NCBI RefSeq assembly: GCF_000025345.1
Contig: NC_013757.1
Location: 3,224,001-3,288,000 of the forward strand
Length of the DNA: 64,000 nucleotides
Source: Geodermatophilus obscurus DSM 43160
GTDB taxonomy: Bacteria > Actinomycetota > Actinomycetes > Mycobacteriales > Geodermatophilaceae
Reading direction: 5' to 3'
In this document: in pieces, positions 26,619 to 35,292 of the stretch
Position numbering within the stretch: position 1 is the first letter of the stretch
Layout: each line of letters begins with the position of its first letter
Translations under genes and position numbers: made by a program
Notes under the pieces: generated by a model
Seen by the model: the letters and a program-made list of their open reading frames with translations, nothing else
The model's database searches: none
Told to the model about the DNA's origin: nothing

Positions 26619-26641
26619 CCTGCGGTGACGGTGCGCTTCCG

Positions 26642-27091
26642 TTGAGCCCCCTCGGACCCGGGGACGTCGCCTGCTGGGTGCTCAAGTCCACCCGCCCGCC
26701 GGAGCTGATCGAGCCCGGCTGGCGGGTGGGCACGGCCCGTGAGCTGACCCGCTGCGTCCGGCGCTCCTACCGGCTGGACCTCGTGCGCCCCGGCCAGCCC
26801 TGCCTGCTGTGGATCAGCGGCCGCACCGCCCCCGGTGTGCACGCGCTCGGCGAGGTGACCGGCGAGGCCGAGGAGCGCGACGGCGGCCCGGTCGTCGCCG
26901 TCCGGCTGACCCGCCTGCCCTCCCCCGTCGCGCGCGCCGACCTGCTGGCCGACCCCGCCGCCCGGGACGCCGAGGTGCTGCGGATGCCGGCCGGCAGCAA
27001 CCCCTCGTGGCTGTCCCCGGAGCAGTACGCCGCCGTCCTCGCCCACCTGCCCCCGCGCCCGGACGCCGCGCTGGGACCATGGCCGACGTGA
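26642..27091 (+). CDS. EVE/PUA-like domain protein, hypothetical
   Basis: A 149-residue protein. The opening CWVLKSTRPPELIEPGW and the LVRPGQPCLLWISG..GVHALGEVTGE pattern resemble EVE/PUA-superfamily beta-barrels, which bind modified bases, but this is a fold-level impression only. The first usable start is TTG 26642, as no in-frame ATG or GTG precedes the domain. Its last 13 bases overlap the DUF998-like gene that follows, so the two are probably coupled. Confidence 0.5.
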   Translation: MSPLGPGDVACWVLKSTRPPELIEPGWRVGTARELTRCVRRSYRLDLVRPGQPCLLWISGRTAPGVHALGEVTGEAEERDGGPVVAVRLTRLPSPVARADLLADPAARDAEVLRMPAGSNPSWLSPEQYAAVLAHLPPRPDAALGPWPT

Positions 27092-27888
27092 CTCCCACCC
27101 GGTACCGCTGGGGCGCGATCGCCTGGCTGCTGACGCTGCAGTTCTTCGTCGTCGAGACCGTCGTCCAGCTGCAGACCGGCGTCGCCCACAGCCGCGCCGA
27201 CGACGTCATCAGCCAGCTGGGCACGTCGGCCTCCGCGGCGCCGCTGCTGATGAACGCCTCGTTCGTCGTCCAGGGCCTGCTGATCGGCGCCGGCGCCGTC
27301 CTGCTGTGCCCGGCCCTGACCGGCCTCGGCGGCCGGCTGGCCGCCGCCTTCCTCACCGCGGCCGCGGTCGGCGTGGTGCTCGTCGGGCTCTTCCCGCTCG
27401 ACGGGCAGGAGGACCTGCACCAGGCCGGCGCCGGGCTGCACCTGGTCGGCGGGGGCCTCACGCTGCTGGCCCTGGCCTATGCCGTCCGGCCGCGCTCGGA
27501 GGCCCTGGGGACGGGGCTGGCGCTGCTGGGCCTGCTGAGCACCGCGATGACCGTCTTCTTCGCCCTCGGCATCACCTCGTTCCTCGGCGAGGGCGGTACC
27601 GAGCGCGCGTCGGCCTACCCGGTCCCGATCGGGTTGGCGCTGGCCGGCGCCGGGCTCTGGGCGCTCGGCCGGCGCCCGCAGACCGAGCCGCGCCCGTCCC
27701 GCCGCGAGCTGCGCGCCCGGGAGCGGGTCGAACGCGCCGAGCGCGCCAGGGAGCGGGACGCGGCGCTGGAGGCCGCGGTCGGCCTGCCCGACCCCACCCG
27801 GCCGCAGCGCACCCCCGCCGACGCCGAGCCGGACGACGACGACTTCGACCCCGAGGACCCCTGGGCCGCCTCCCGCCGCCACACCTGA
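27079..27888 (+). CDS. DUF998-like membrane protein
   Basis: A 269-residue protein with six hydrophobic helices in residues ~8-195 and a charged cytoplasmic tail (~200-269) rich in Arg/Glu then Asp. The membrane part (SRADDVISQLGTSASAAPLLMN, LVGLFPLDGQEDLHQAGAGLHL) fits the DUF998 family of unknown function. ATG 27079 overlaps the end of the upstream gene. The stop is immediately followed by the post-stop repeat. The tail includes DDDDFDPEDPW, an acidic patch. Confidence 0.7.
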   Translation: MADVTPTRYRWGAIAWLLTLQFFVVETVVQLQTGVAHSRADDVISQLGTSASAAPLLMNASFVVQGLLIGAGAVLLCPALTGLGGRLAAAFLTAAAVGVVLVGLFPLDGQEDLHQAGAGLHLVGGGLTLLALAYAVRPRSEALGTGLALLGLLSTAMTVFFALGITSFLGEGGTERASAYPVPIGLALAGAGLWALGRRPQTEPRPSRRELRARERVERAERARERDAALEAAVGLPDPTRPQRTPADAEPDDDDFDPEDPWAASRRHT

Positions 27889-27985
27889 GAGGACCACCCT
27901 CCTCGGGCTCCCTGCCGGGTCCCGCCGGCCCCGTTCCGGGCTTCGCTCTGAGCCTGCGGAGGGGGCAGAACGGGGTCCTCCGTCA
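27886..27985. repeat. Post-stop hairpin repeat (family 1) between convergent genes
   Basis: The plus-strand stop TGA is followed at once by GAGGACCACCCTCC. The minus-strand nitroreductase stop is preceded on the plus strand by CGGGGTCCTCCG. Core GAGCCTGCG lies between. It fills the whole gap between two converging stops, as a two-way terminator would. Confidence 0.7.
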
Positions 27986-28990
27986 CCGCGCCGACTCGAA
28001 CCGGAGGACGTCGCTGACCGGGCGCCGTCCGGAGACGCTCCCGCCCCGGGTCGACGGGTAGCCCATCCGCAGCAGCATCTGCGGATGGCCGATCAACGAG
28101 AGCCTGGCGCGCATCCGGGTGCGAGTGACCGGCCAGTCCAGCGCCTGGGTCAGCGGCGAGGCCGCCAGGCCCTCCGTCGTCGCGGTCAGCAGCAGCCGGC
28201 CCAGTGCCCGCCCGGCGAGCAGCCACGCCGTCGCGTCGTCGCCGTCGGTCCCCAGCAGGACGACGGTCGGACGCTCCACCTCCGGCGGTGGCGCCGCCGG
28301 GTCGCCGGGCGGCAGGAAGGTGTGCGGCGCGCGGCTGCCGGCCACGAAGTCGCGGACGAGCCAGTTCGACGGCCGCGTCGCCGGGTCCTCCTCCGGTACC
28401 GCGCCGACCGGGATGCCGTCCACCGCGGCCGGGTCGGTCCGCAGCCACCGCTCGAGCTCGGCGAGGTAGCCGGGGTCGCTGCGCTCCAGCTCCTCGGCAC
28501 GGGAGACGAGGAAGGCGGTGGCGACCTCCTCCTCGGAGCCGGTGACCGCCTTCAGCCAGACCCCGAGCCGCCCGGCGTCGGCCGCGAACCGCTCGACCAC
28601 CTCGTCGGGGACGGCGCGCGGCAGGAACGGCGCCCGCTCGGTGTGCCGGCGGGCGATCGCCTCGGCCAGGGCCGTGTCCGCGGGCGTGACGTCGCAGGTC
28701 GCCCCGGCGCGCACGGTGGCCAGGTGGTCGGGGTCCTCGGGCGTGGGCAGCAGCTCGACGTCCGCCTCGACGCCCGTGGCGCGCAGCGCGACGGCGGCAA
28801 ACTCCGCGGCCACACCGCAGCTGATCACCTGCTGCCGGCCGGTCGGGTCGAGGACCGGCAGCGCCCGCTCGCGGTCCCGGTGCAGGTCCAGCCGGTCGCC
28901 GGCAGCGGTGAAGCGCCACGGCTGGGTGTTGTGCACCGACGGCGCCCGGGTGGCGGCGGCCACCACCGCCGTCCACTGCTGCTGGTCCAT
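27983..28990 (-). CDS. Acg-like nitroreductase-family protein
   Basis: A 335-residue protein of the Acg subgroup of the nitroreductase fold (dormancy-linked proteins such as mycobacterial Rv2032). Segments include VVAAATRAPSVHNTQPWRF at the start, a central ARRHTERAPF, and LLLTATTEGLAASPLTQAL. ATG 28990 is preceded by GGAGGAG at five bases. In known members the flavin site can be incomplete and a sequestering role is proposed, so enzymatic activity is not assured. It is divergent from a universal stress protein gene 118 bp away, a pairing typical of hypoxia or dormancy regulons. Confidence 0.82.
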   Translation of the reverse strand: MDQQQWTAVVAAATRAPSVHNTQPWRFTAAGDRLDLHRDRERALPVLDPTGRQQVISCGVAAEFAAVALRATGVEADVELLPTPEDPDHLATVRAGATCDVTPADTALAEAIARRHTERAPFLPRAVPDEVVERFAADAGRLGVWLKAVTGSEEEVATAFLVSRAEELERSDPGYLAELERWLRTDPAAVDGIPVGAVPEEDPATRPSNWLVRDFVAGSRAPHTFLPPGDPAAPPPEVERPTVVLLGTDGDDATAWLLAGRALGRLLLTATTEGLAASPLTQALDWPVTRTRMRARLSLIGHPQMLLRMGYPSTRGGSVSGRRPVSDVLRFESAR

Positions 28991-29108
28991 CCCCGCTCCT
29001 CCACGCTCGGGGCCGACGACCACCGTGGCCCGCCCCCCTGCCTAGCGGATCAGCGGCCACAGGTCGACGGTCGCGAGCCCCTCCCGATCCCGGCGCCGCC
29101 GGAGGACG

Positions 29109-29996
29109 ATGCGCGCCATGAGCTCACCTGACACCGGCGTCCGGAGCCCGCACGTCCTCGTCGGCTACGACGGGTCGCCCAGCGCGGTGAACGCGATCGA
29201 GGCGGCCGCCACGCTGCTGCCCACGGCCACCGCCTCGATCCTGAACCTGTGGGAGCCGCCGTTCACCTCCCCCGAGCTGCGGCACCGCGTCATGGAACGC
29301 GCCTCCAACGCCGAGGCGCTGGGCCGGCTGGTGGAGACCGAGGGCAGGGCCGAGTCCGAACGACTGGCCGGCAACGGCGTGAAACTCGCCCGGGCCGCTG
29401 GGTGGGACGCCGAGCCGCTGGTCAAGCGCACCTACGGCGGCGACGGTTACGCGTTCGCCCGCACCGCCGAGGAGCTCGACGCCGACCTGATGGTCGTCGG
29501 CTCACGCGGGATGAGCGGTATGCGCGCCTCGATGGGCAGCGTCTCGGAGCTGGTGGTGCACGTCAGCCCGGTGCCGGTCCTCGTCATCCCGCACCCGCTG
29601 ACCACGGTGGAGTGGGCGGCGGTGGAGTCCGGGCCGGTCGTCGTCGGCAACGACGCCTCGGAGCACGCGCAGCGGGCGCTCACCGCGGCCACCACGCTGT
29701 TCGCGCACCGGACGCGGCTGATGGTCACCGTCGAGGAGTCCGTGGGCTCCCCCGCCCCGTCCCCCGTCGAGGGCACCCAGCTGGTCACCGTCCGCTGCTC
29801 CGGGCGGGCCGGCCGGCCGCGGGCCACCGCGGCGACCCTGGCCGACGAGGCCGCCCGTCGCCGCGCGGCGGTGGTCGTCGTGGGCAGCCGCGGCCGCGGG
29901 GGCGCCCGCGACACCCTGGTCGGCCACGTCACCCGCGCGCTGCTGCACTGTGCGCACCGGCCGGTGCTCGTCGTCCCGTCCCGGCCCGCGAGCTGA
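29109..29996 (+). CDS. Tandem universal stress protein
   Basis: A 295-residue protein with two UspA domains: residues ~13-160 and ~172-292. Each keeps the ATP-binding loop near its end: GSRGMSGMRASMGSVS in the first and GSRGRGGARDTLVGHVT in the second. The second domain is shorter than usual (~120 residues). ATG 29109 has GGAGG three bases upstream; ATG 29118 is an alternative. It is divergent from the Acg-like gene, so both may share a stress promoter region (28991-29108). Confidence 0.88.
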   Translation: MRAMSSPDTGVRSPHVLVGYDGSPSAVNAIEAAATLLPTATASILNLWEPPFTSPELRHRVMERASNAEALGRLVETEGRAESERLAGNGVKLARAAGWDAEPLVKRTYGGDGYAFARTAEELDADLMVVGSRGMSGMRASMGSVSELVVHVSPVPVLVIPHPLTTVEWAAVESGPVVVGNDASEHAQRALTAATTLFAHRTRLMVTVEESVGSPAPSPVEGTQLVTVRCSGRAGRPRATAATLADEAARRRAAVVVVGSRGRGGARDTLVGHVTRALLHCAHRPVLVVPSRPAS

Positions 29997-30000
29997 GCCG

Positions 30001-30060
30001 GCCGCCCTGCGGGGTCCCGCCGCGAGCCTGCGAGTGGTGGGGGCCGGGGGTCCTCCCTCA
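30001..30060 (-). repeat. Post-stop hairpin repeat (family 1) after the EamA gene
   Basis: On the minus strand the EamA stop TGA is followed by GGGAGGACCCCCGG, then CACTCGCAGGCTCG and GCGGGACCC. It occupies the gap to the convergent universal stress protein gene. Confidence 0.7.
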
Positions 30061-30977
30061 GGCGCCCGCGCCCGCGCCGGCCCGCTGCACCTGCGGCCGG
30101 CGCACCGGCGCGCGCCGGCGGGACAGCGCCACGCCGGCCAGGCACACCCCGCCGCCGACGACGGCCAGGGCCGGCGGCACCTCGGCGAGCAGCAGCCAGC
30201 CCATGAGCACCACCAGCGGCGGCACGAGGTAGGTGGTGACACCGAGCCGCCCCGCACCGGTCCGCGCCAGGGCGTACGCCCACGTGCTGAACGCCAGCGC
30301 GGTCGGCACCGCGCCCAGGTGGACCAGCCCGGCGACCGACCCGCACGGCGCCTGCCCCAGCTCCGCGGCGAGCGACCCCGCTGAGGGCAGGCAGCACAGC
30401 GTGCCGATGGCGCACGCGGTGAACGTGACCTGCAGCGGGGGCAGTCGGCGCAGCACCGACTTCTGCGCCACGACGCCGACCGCGTACGTGACGGCGGCGA
30501 CCAGGCAGAGCACCACGCCTCCGGCGTCGGCGTCACCACCGCGGGTGGCCACGCCGATCAGCAGCACGCCGGCGAAGGCGACCGCCAGGCCGGCGACCAG
30601 CCACCGCGGCAGCCCCTCCCCCAGCCAGAGCCCGGCCAGAACGGCGATGAGGATCGGCCCGACGTTGACCAGCATCGCCGTCGTCCCGGCGTCCAGGTGC
30701 TGCTCGGCCGCGTTGGGCGCGACGTTGTAGACGCCGAACCAGCCGACCCCGCAGACCGCGAGGAGCCGCCACTCGCGCCCGGTGGGCGCCACCCACGGAC
30801 GCCGGGGGACGCCCAGCAGCGCGCCGAGCACCGCGGTGCCGACCAGCAGCCGGCCCAGCGCCAGCGGCCCGGCGAGAGGTCGGCCCCCACGGCGCGGATG
30901 GCGACGAACGCCGACGCCCAGGCCAGGACGGTGGCGACGACGGCGGCCAGCACGGGGACGGCGGAGCGGTGGGGCAC
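30058..30977 (-). pseudogene. EamA/DMT-family exporter, frameshifted
   Basis: Two frames make one ~306-residue drug/metabolite exporter with ten expected helices. GTG 30977 gives VPVLAAVVATVLAWASAFVAIRAVGADLSPG (split in the family manner), and the rest resumes as PLALGRLLVGTAVLGALLG in another frame. Adding one base near 30868-30873 (CCCGGC) restores a single frame; length 920 = 3n+2 agrees. An internal ATG at 30831 could start a 257-residue product lacking the first two helices. Exported compound unknown. Confidence 0.75.
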
Positions 30978-31056
30978 GCAGCGACCTCGGGTCGCCAGAC
31001 CGCCCCCGCCCGGCGGGTTCCGGACGTCGTCCTCTTCCTTGCGGTGCCGGGCAGTC

Positions 31057-31134
31057 GAAGGACCTCTCCCCCCACCTCTCGCGAGCCCGCCTCGGGCCCC
31101 GGGAGGGGGCCGGGGGTGGAGGGGTCCTTCTTCA
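31057..31134. repeat. Post-stop hairpin repeat (family 1) after the NmrA-like gene
   Basis: Plus strand GAAGGACCTCTCC at one side and GGGGTCCTTCT next to the minus-strand stop at the other, with CGCGAGCC between. Lies between the EamA start and the NmrA-like stop. Confidence 0.65.
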
Positions 31135-31878
31135 GCCGCGCAGGTGCTCGGCGTAGGTGCGCCGTCCGCGCGGGCCCCCGGTGGGCAGCGCAGCGCCGTC
31201 CCGGACGGCGGCCGACAGCCGGCCGGGCACCGGCGTGGCCACCACGTGGGTGCCCGGCTCGCGGGCGGCGGCCCACGCCCGCGCGACCTCCGCCGCGGTC
31301 AGCTCCTCCGGCCCGCCGAACTCGACGACGCCCCCGGCCGGCGACCCGACCCCGACCTCGGCGGTGTGGGCGGCGGCGTCGGCGACGTCGACCGGCTGCA
31401 GCCGCCAGCCCATCGGCACCGGCAGCAGCGGGCCGCGCCGGGCGGTGTCCAGCAGCTGGTCGACGAAGTCGTGGAACTGGGTGATCCGCAGCAGCGTCAC
31501 GGGAAGCCCCGAGGCCAGCAGCACCTGCTCGGCGGCGTACTTGGCGTGGTAGTAGCCGTAGGGGACGCGGTCGACCCCGACGATCGAGACGAAGACGAGG
31601 TGGCGCAGCCGGTCCCGGTCCACCGCCTGCACCAGCCGCCGCGTCCCGGCGACGTCGGCCTCCCAGTAGTCGCCGCGCGCGTCACTGGCCGCGTGCACCA
31701 CGACCTCCGCGCCGGCCAGCGCCGCCGGCAGGTCACGGCCGGTTGCCAGGTCGCCGCGCACCCCGCCCGGCCCGGTCCCGCGACGCGACATCCGCCGCAC
31801 CCCATGGCCGCCGTCGCTCAGTCGCTCGACGACGAGCCGGCCGAGCCGCCCCGTCCCACCCGTCACCAGAACGTCCAT
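31132..31878 (-). CDS. NAD(P)-binding NmrA/SDR-like protein
   Basis: A 248-residue atypical short-chain dehydrogenase. Rossmann motif VTGGTGRLGR is at residues 5-14, and YYHAKYAAE (~107-115) carries the YxxxK-like pair. The rest (LLRITQFHDFVDQLL, QPVDVADAA) matches the NAD(P)H-binding NmrA-like group, often quinone reductases or redox sensors. ATG 31878. It is divergent from the XRE-MurA fusion; the 79-bp gap holds the palindrome at 31929-31944, so that regulator may control this gene too. Substrate not predictable. Confidence 0.8.
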   Translation of the reverse strand: MDVLVTGGTGRLGRLVVERLSDGGHGVRRMSRRGTGPGGVRGDLATGRDLPAALAGAEVVVHAASDARGDYWEADVAGTRRLVQAVDRDRLRHLVFVSIVGVDRVPYGYYHAKYAAEQVLLASGLPVTLLRITQFHDFVDQLLDTARRGPLLPVPMGWRLQPVDVADAAAHTAEVGVGSPAGGVVEFGGPEELTAAEVARAWAAAREPGTHVVATPVPGRLSAAVRDGAALPTGGPRGRRTYAEHLRG

Positions 31879-31928
31879 GCGCTGCAGTCTGGCCGGACCG
31901 GTCCGTCGCGGCGTGGCGGAGCCGCGGC

Positions 31929-31944
31929 ATCTCACATGCGAGAT
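31929..31944. promoter_or_regulatory. Palindrome ATCTCACATGCGAGAT, candidate XRE operator
   Basis: The 16-mer is a near-perfect inverted repeat (one non-pairing symmetric position on each side of the centre) ending 13 bases before the GTG of the XRE-MurA fusion and 50 bases before the divergent NmrA-like ATG. Size and placement suit binding by a dimeric XRE repressor, suggesting autoregulation. Confidence 0.5.
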
Positions 31945-31957
31945 ACCGTGACCGCTC

Positions 31958-33556
31958 GTGACGGTCACCGAACCCACCACCGACAGCGCCGGCACCCCGG
32001 CGCACGAGGTCAGCGCCGGCGGCCCGGCGCACGAGTCCAGCGCCATGCAGCGCATCGGCATGCTCGTCCGCGACGCCCGGCGGCACCGCGGGCTCACCCA
32101 GCAGCAGCTCGCCGAGCGGCTCGGCACCAGCCAGAGCGCCGTCGCCCGCATCGAGCAGGGCGGGCAGAACCTCACCCTCGAACTGCTCGGCCGGCTCTCC
32201 GAGGCGCTCGAGCGTGAGCTGTTCAGCGTCGGCCCGTCCGGCCCCACCCACCTGCGGGTCTCCGGCGGCGTGCCGCTGCGCGGCAGCGTGACCGTGAAGT
32301 CCTCCAAGAACGCCGCCGTCGCGCTGCTGTGCGCCGCCCTGCTCAACCGCGGCCGGACGACGCTGCGCAACGTGGCCCGGATCGTGGAGGTCGAGCGGAT
32401 CCTCGACGTGCTGCGCTCGATCGGCGTCTCGGCGACCTGGGACACGGCCGGCCGCGACCTCACCCTCGTCGTCCCCGAGCAGCTGGACCTCGCCGGCATC
32501 GACGCCGACGCCGCCCGCCGGACCCGCAGCATCATCATGTTCCTCGGCCCGCTGCTGCACCGGGCGCCGTCGTTCGACCTGCCCTACGCCGGCGGTTGCG
32601 ACCTGGGCACCCGCACCGTCGAGCCGCACATGATCGCGCTGCGCCCCTTCGGGCTGGAGGTCGAGGCCCGCGGCGGCAGCTACCACGCCGCGGTCACCGC
32701 GCCGGGCACGGCGGACCGCACCATCGTGCTGACCGAGCGGGGCGACACCGTCACCGAGAACGCGCTGCTGGCCGCGGCCCGCACCGACGGGACGACGACC
32801 ATCCGCAACGCCAGTTCCAACTACATGGTCCAGGACCTCTGCCTGTACCTGCAGCTGCTCGGCGTCGGCGTCGAGGGGCTCGGCACCACCACCCTCGTCG
32901 TGCACGGGAAGCCGGTGCTCGACGCCGACGTCGACTACACGATCAGTGAGGACCCGGTCGAGGCGATGAGCCTGCTGACCGCCGGCATCGTCACCGACTC
33001 GGAGCTGACCGTGTGCCGGGCGCCGATCGAGTTCCTCGAGGTGGAGCTGGCCACCCTCGCCGAGATGGGGCTGCGCTACCGCCTGTCGCCGGAGTACCTG
33101 GCCGACAACGGGCACACCCGGCTGGTCGACGTCACCATCTCCCCGTCGGAGCTCAAGGCGCTGATCGACAAGATCCACCCGATGCCGTTCCCGGGCCTCA
33201 ACATCGACAACCTGCCGTTCTTCGCCGTCATCGCGGCCGCGGCAACCGGCTCGACGCTGATCCACGACTGGGTCTACGACAACCGGGCCATCCACCTGTC
33301 CGACCTGACCCGGCTCGGTGCCGACGTCCGGCTGCTCGACCCGCACCGGGTGCTGGTGACCGGCCCGACCCACTGGTCCAGCGCCGAGGTGGTCTGCCCG
33401 CCGGCGCTGCGCCCGGCGGTGTGCATCCTGCTGGCGATGCTCGCGGCCAAGGGGACGTCGGTGCTGCGCAACGTCGACATCATCGCCCGCGGCTACGAGC
33501 AGCTCTACGAGCGGCTGGTCGAGATGGGCGCCCGCATCGAGGTCTTCCACGATTGA
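31958..33556 (+). CDS. XRE-type HTH fused to a MurA-like enolpyruvyl transferase domain
   Basis: A 532-residue fusion. Residues ~33-88 are an XRE helix-turn-helix (RRHRGLTQQQLAERLGTSQS, then AVARIEQG). Residues ~95-530 are a UDP-GlcNAc 1-carboxyvinyltransferase domain. MurA key residues are kept: Lys117-Asn118 (SSKNAA), the cysteine loop AGGCDLGTRTVEPH with Cys204, and Asp397 in FPGLNIDNLP. Standalone MurA is ~420 residues, so the enzyme part is full length. The GTG start at 31958 is weakly supported by a ribosome site. It could be a MurA paralogue that senses UDP-GlcNAc or PEP and regulates transcription, or a self-repressed enzyme. Whether it is catalytic is untested. Confidence 0.85.
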   Translation: MTVTEPTTDSAGTPAHEVSAGGPAHESSAMQRIGMLVRDARRHRGLTQQQLAERLGTSQSAVARIEQGGQNLTLELLGRLSEALERELFSVGPSGPTHLRVSGGVPLRGSVTVKSSKNAAVALLCAALLNRGRTTLRNVARIVEVERILDVLRSIGVSATWDTAGRDLTLVVPEQLDLAGIDADAARRTRSIIMFLGPLLHRAPSFDLPYAGGCDLGTRTVEPHMIALRPFGLEVEARGGSYHAAVTAPGTADRTIVLTERGDTVTENALLAAARTDGTTTIRNASSNYMVQDLCLYLQLLGVGVEGLGTTTLVVHGKPVLDADVDYTISEDPVEAMSLLTAGIVTDSELTVCRAPIEFLEVELATLAEMGLRYRLSPEYLADNGHTRLVDVTISPSELKALIDKIHPMPFPGLNIDNLPFFAVIAAAATGSTLIHDWVYDNRAIHLSDLTRLGADVRLLDPHRVLVTGPTHWSSAEVVCPPALRPAVCILLAMLAAKGTSVLRNVDIIARGYEQLYERLVEMGARIEVFHD

Positions 33557-33626
33557 GGACCACCCTTCCCCCCACGCCTCGCACGCTCGGCGCGGGCCCC
33601 TGGAGGGCGGCCGTTCCGGTCCGTCA
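33554..33626. repeat. Post-stop hairpin repeat (family 1) between convergent genes
   Basis: The plus-strand stop TGA runs straight into GGACCACCCTTCC, followed by CGCCTCGCACGCTCGG. The minus-strand SDR stop closes the other side after GTTCCGGTCCG. It fills the gap. Confidence 0.65.
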
Positions 33627-34382
33627 CCGCTCCTGGTCGGTGGGGCGGACCAGGACCTCGTTGACCGCCACGTGCGGCGGCTGGGTGACCACGTAGACGA
33701 TCGCGCGGGCGACGTCCTCGGGTCGCAATGACCGCATGCCCTCGGAGTGCGCCAGCGCGGCCGCCTTCGCCTCGGGCTGGGTGATGTGCGAGCGCAGCTC
33801 GGTCTCGACGGCACCGGGCTCGACCAGGGAGATCCGCACGCCCCGGGCGGTCACCTCCTGGCGCAGCGACTCGCTGAAGGCGTTCACCGCCCACTTGCTG
33901 GCGTTGTAGACGCCGGCTCCGGCGCGGGCGGTGCGGCCGGCGGTGCTGGAGATGTTCACGATGTCGCCCGAGCCCTGCTCGAGCATCCCGTCGATCGCGG
34001 CGTGCGTCGGGTACATCACGCCGAGCACGTTGGTGTCGAGCATGCGCCGCCAGTCCTCGGGATCGGCGCCGACGATCGTGCCCAGCAGCATCACGCCGGC
34101 GTTGTTCACCAGGACGTCGAGCCCGCAGAGCTTGGCCCGGGTGCGGGCGACCGCGTCGCGGCAGGACGCCTCGTCGGTGACGTCGAGGTCGAGGGGGACG
34201 ACCTTCCCGCCGGCGTCGGAAAGCCGCGCGGCGAGGTCGTCGAGCCGGTCCCGTCGGCGTGCCCCGATGGCGACGGCGGCACCGGCCTCGACCAGGGCCA
34301 CGGCGGTGGCCTCCCCGATCCCCGACGACGCGCCGGTGACCAGCGCGACCTTGCCGGACAGCGGGCGGGCGACCTCGCTCAC
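33624..34382 (-). CDS. Short-chain dehydrogenase/reductase, classical
   Basis: A 252-residue classical SDR. It has TGASSGIG (cofactor loop, ~16-23), NNAG (~92-95), the catalytic Ser in NISSTAG and the YNASK pair Tyr-Lys (~159-163), then PGAVETEL. The arginine pair ARRRDR after beta-2 suggests NADP preference. It resembles the YdfG/serine-dehydrogenase-like group; substrate unknown. GTG 34382 is followed by MSEVARPLSGKVALVTG. The 166 bp upstream contain a degenerate family-2 repeat. Confidence 0.87.
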   Translation of the reverse strand: MSEVARPLSGKVALVTGASSGIGEATAVALVEAGAAVAIGARRRDRLDDLAARLSDAGGKVVPLDLDVTDEASCRDAVARTRAKLCGLDVLVNNAGVMLLGTIVGADPEDWRRMLDTNVLGVMYPTHAAIDGMLEQGSGDIVNISSTAGRTARAGAGVYNASKWAVNAFSESLRQEVTARGVRISLVEPGAVETELRSHITQPEAKAAALAHSEGMRSLRPEDVARAIVYVVTQPPHVAVNEVLVRPTDQER

Positions 34383-34408
34383 TGCTCACCTCCGGGCTCG
34401 TTCCGCCC

Positions 34409-34444
34409 CTCGCTCGCTGGCGCTCGCTGCGATGCTCGCTCGCC
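34409..34444 (-). repeat. Start-proximal repeat (family 2), degenerate copy
   Basis: On the minus strand GCGAGCGAGCATCGCAGC then GAGCGCCAGCGAGCGAGGGG, a variant of GACGAGCGCCAGCGAGGAGG. It is ~30 bp upstream of the SDR start; here the actual ribosome site (GGAGGTGA) is separate. Confidence 0.5.
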
Positions 34445-34548
34445 CGTCGTCTTCCCGACGCTCATGCGACGACCTCCTCGAGTGGCCGCCGGGCGCGGCC
34501 GTCGCCCCAGCCTCGACGATGCCGCTGGTCCCGGCAGCGCGGAGCAGC

Positions 34549-35292
34549 TCAGCCCGGAGGCAGGGTGACGCCGAAACCGCGGACGGCGAGCCGCACCAGC
34601 ACCGGACCGGGCCGCAGCAGGTCGTCGACCCGGGCCGCGGCGACGGTCTCCAGCTCGGCCAGCCGCCGGGCGTGCGCCTCCGGTCCCCGGCGGCGCGCTG
34701 CGTCGAGCTGCCGGGCGTTGGCCCACACCTTCCGCCGGGACTCGCGCAGGAAGACCTGGCTGGCGGTCCGGTTGACCGGCGCCAGCAGCCGGTCCAGGCG
34801 GGTCCGTCGTCCCCCGGCGCGGTGCAGCTCGGCGTCCTCGGCGGCGACCCGGGAGGCGAGGACCCGGTCGATCCGCTCGTGGTCGCGCCGGCGGAGGTCC
34901 GACGTCGCCGGGTCGTCGAACCCGGCCGGCGGGATGACCCGCACCAGCGACTGCGGCAGGTCGAGGTTGATGTGCGCGTTCATGCCGAGCAGCACGTGCG
35001 CCTCCGGCGGGAGGTCCGGCCGCGCGCCGAAGGCGTGCCGCCACGGCCGGGGCGCGGACGCCGGGTCCCGGCGGTGCGCGGTCAGCGCGTCGAGGTACAG
35101 GCCGGCGAAGTCGACGTCCCACTCCTCGACCCAGGCCGGGTCCTCGAAGGCGCCCGCGTCGATCGCCGCCCCGACCGCCTGCGTGGTGCGCAGGTAGACG
35201 CCGAGGAAGAAGCGGCCGGGGTCGCGGTCGGCCTCCAGCGACCCGAGCAGCTCCTCCATGTGCGCGACGAGCGCACCGACGGCCTCGGTCAT
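34549..35292 (-). CDS. DUF5995-family protein
   Basis: A 247-residue protein matching DUF5995: HMEELLGSL at the start, FFLGVYLRTTQAVGAAI, then the conserved HVLLGMNAHINLDLP segment and a C-terminal RESRRKVWANARQLD. Function is unknown for the family; it is alpha-helical and without signal peptide. ATG 35292. The stop is followed by ~165 bp to the SDR gene in the same direction. Confidence 0.75.
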   Translation of the reverse strand: MTEAVGALVAHMEELLGSLEADRDPGRFFLGVYLRTTQAVGAAIDAGAFEDPAWVEEWDVDFAGLYLDALTAHRRDPASAPRPWRHAFGARPDLPPEAHVLLGMNAHINLDLPQSLVRVIPPAGFDDPATSDLRRRDHERIDRVLASRVAAEDAELHRAGGRRTRLDRLLAPVNRTASQVFLRESRRKVWANARQLDAARRRGPEAHARRLAELETVAAARVDDLLRPGPVLVRLAVRGFGVTLPPG

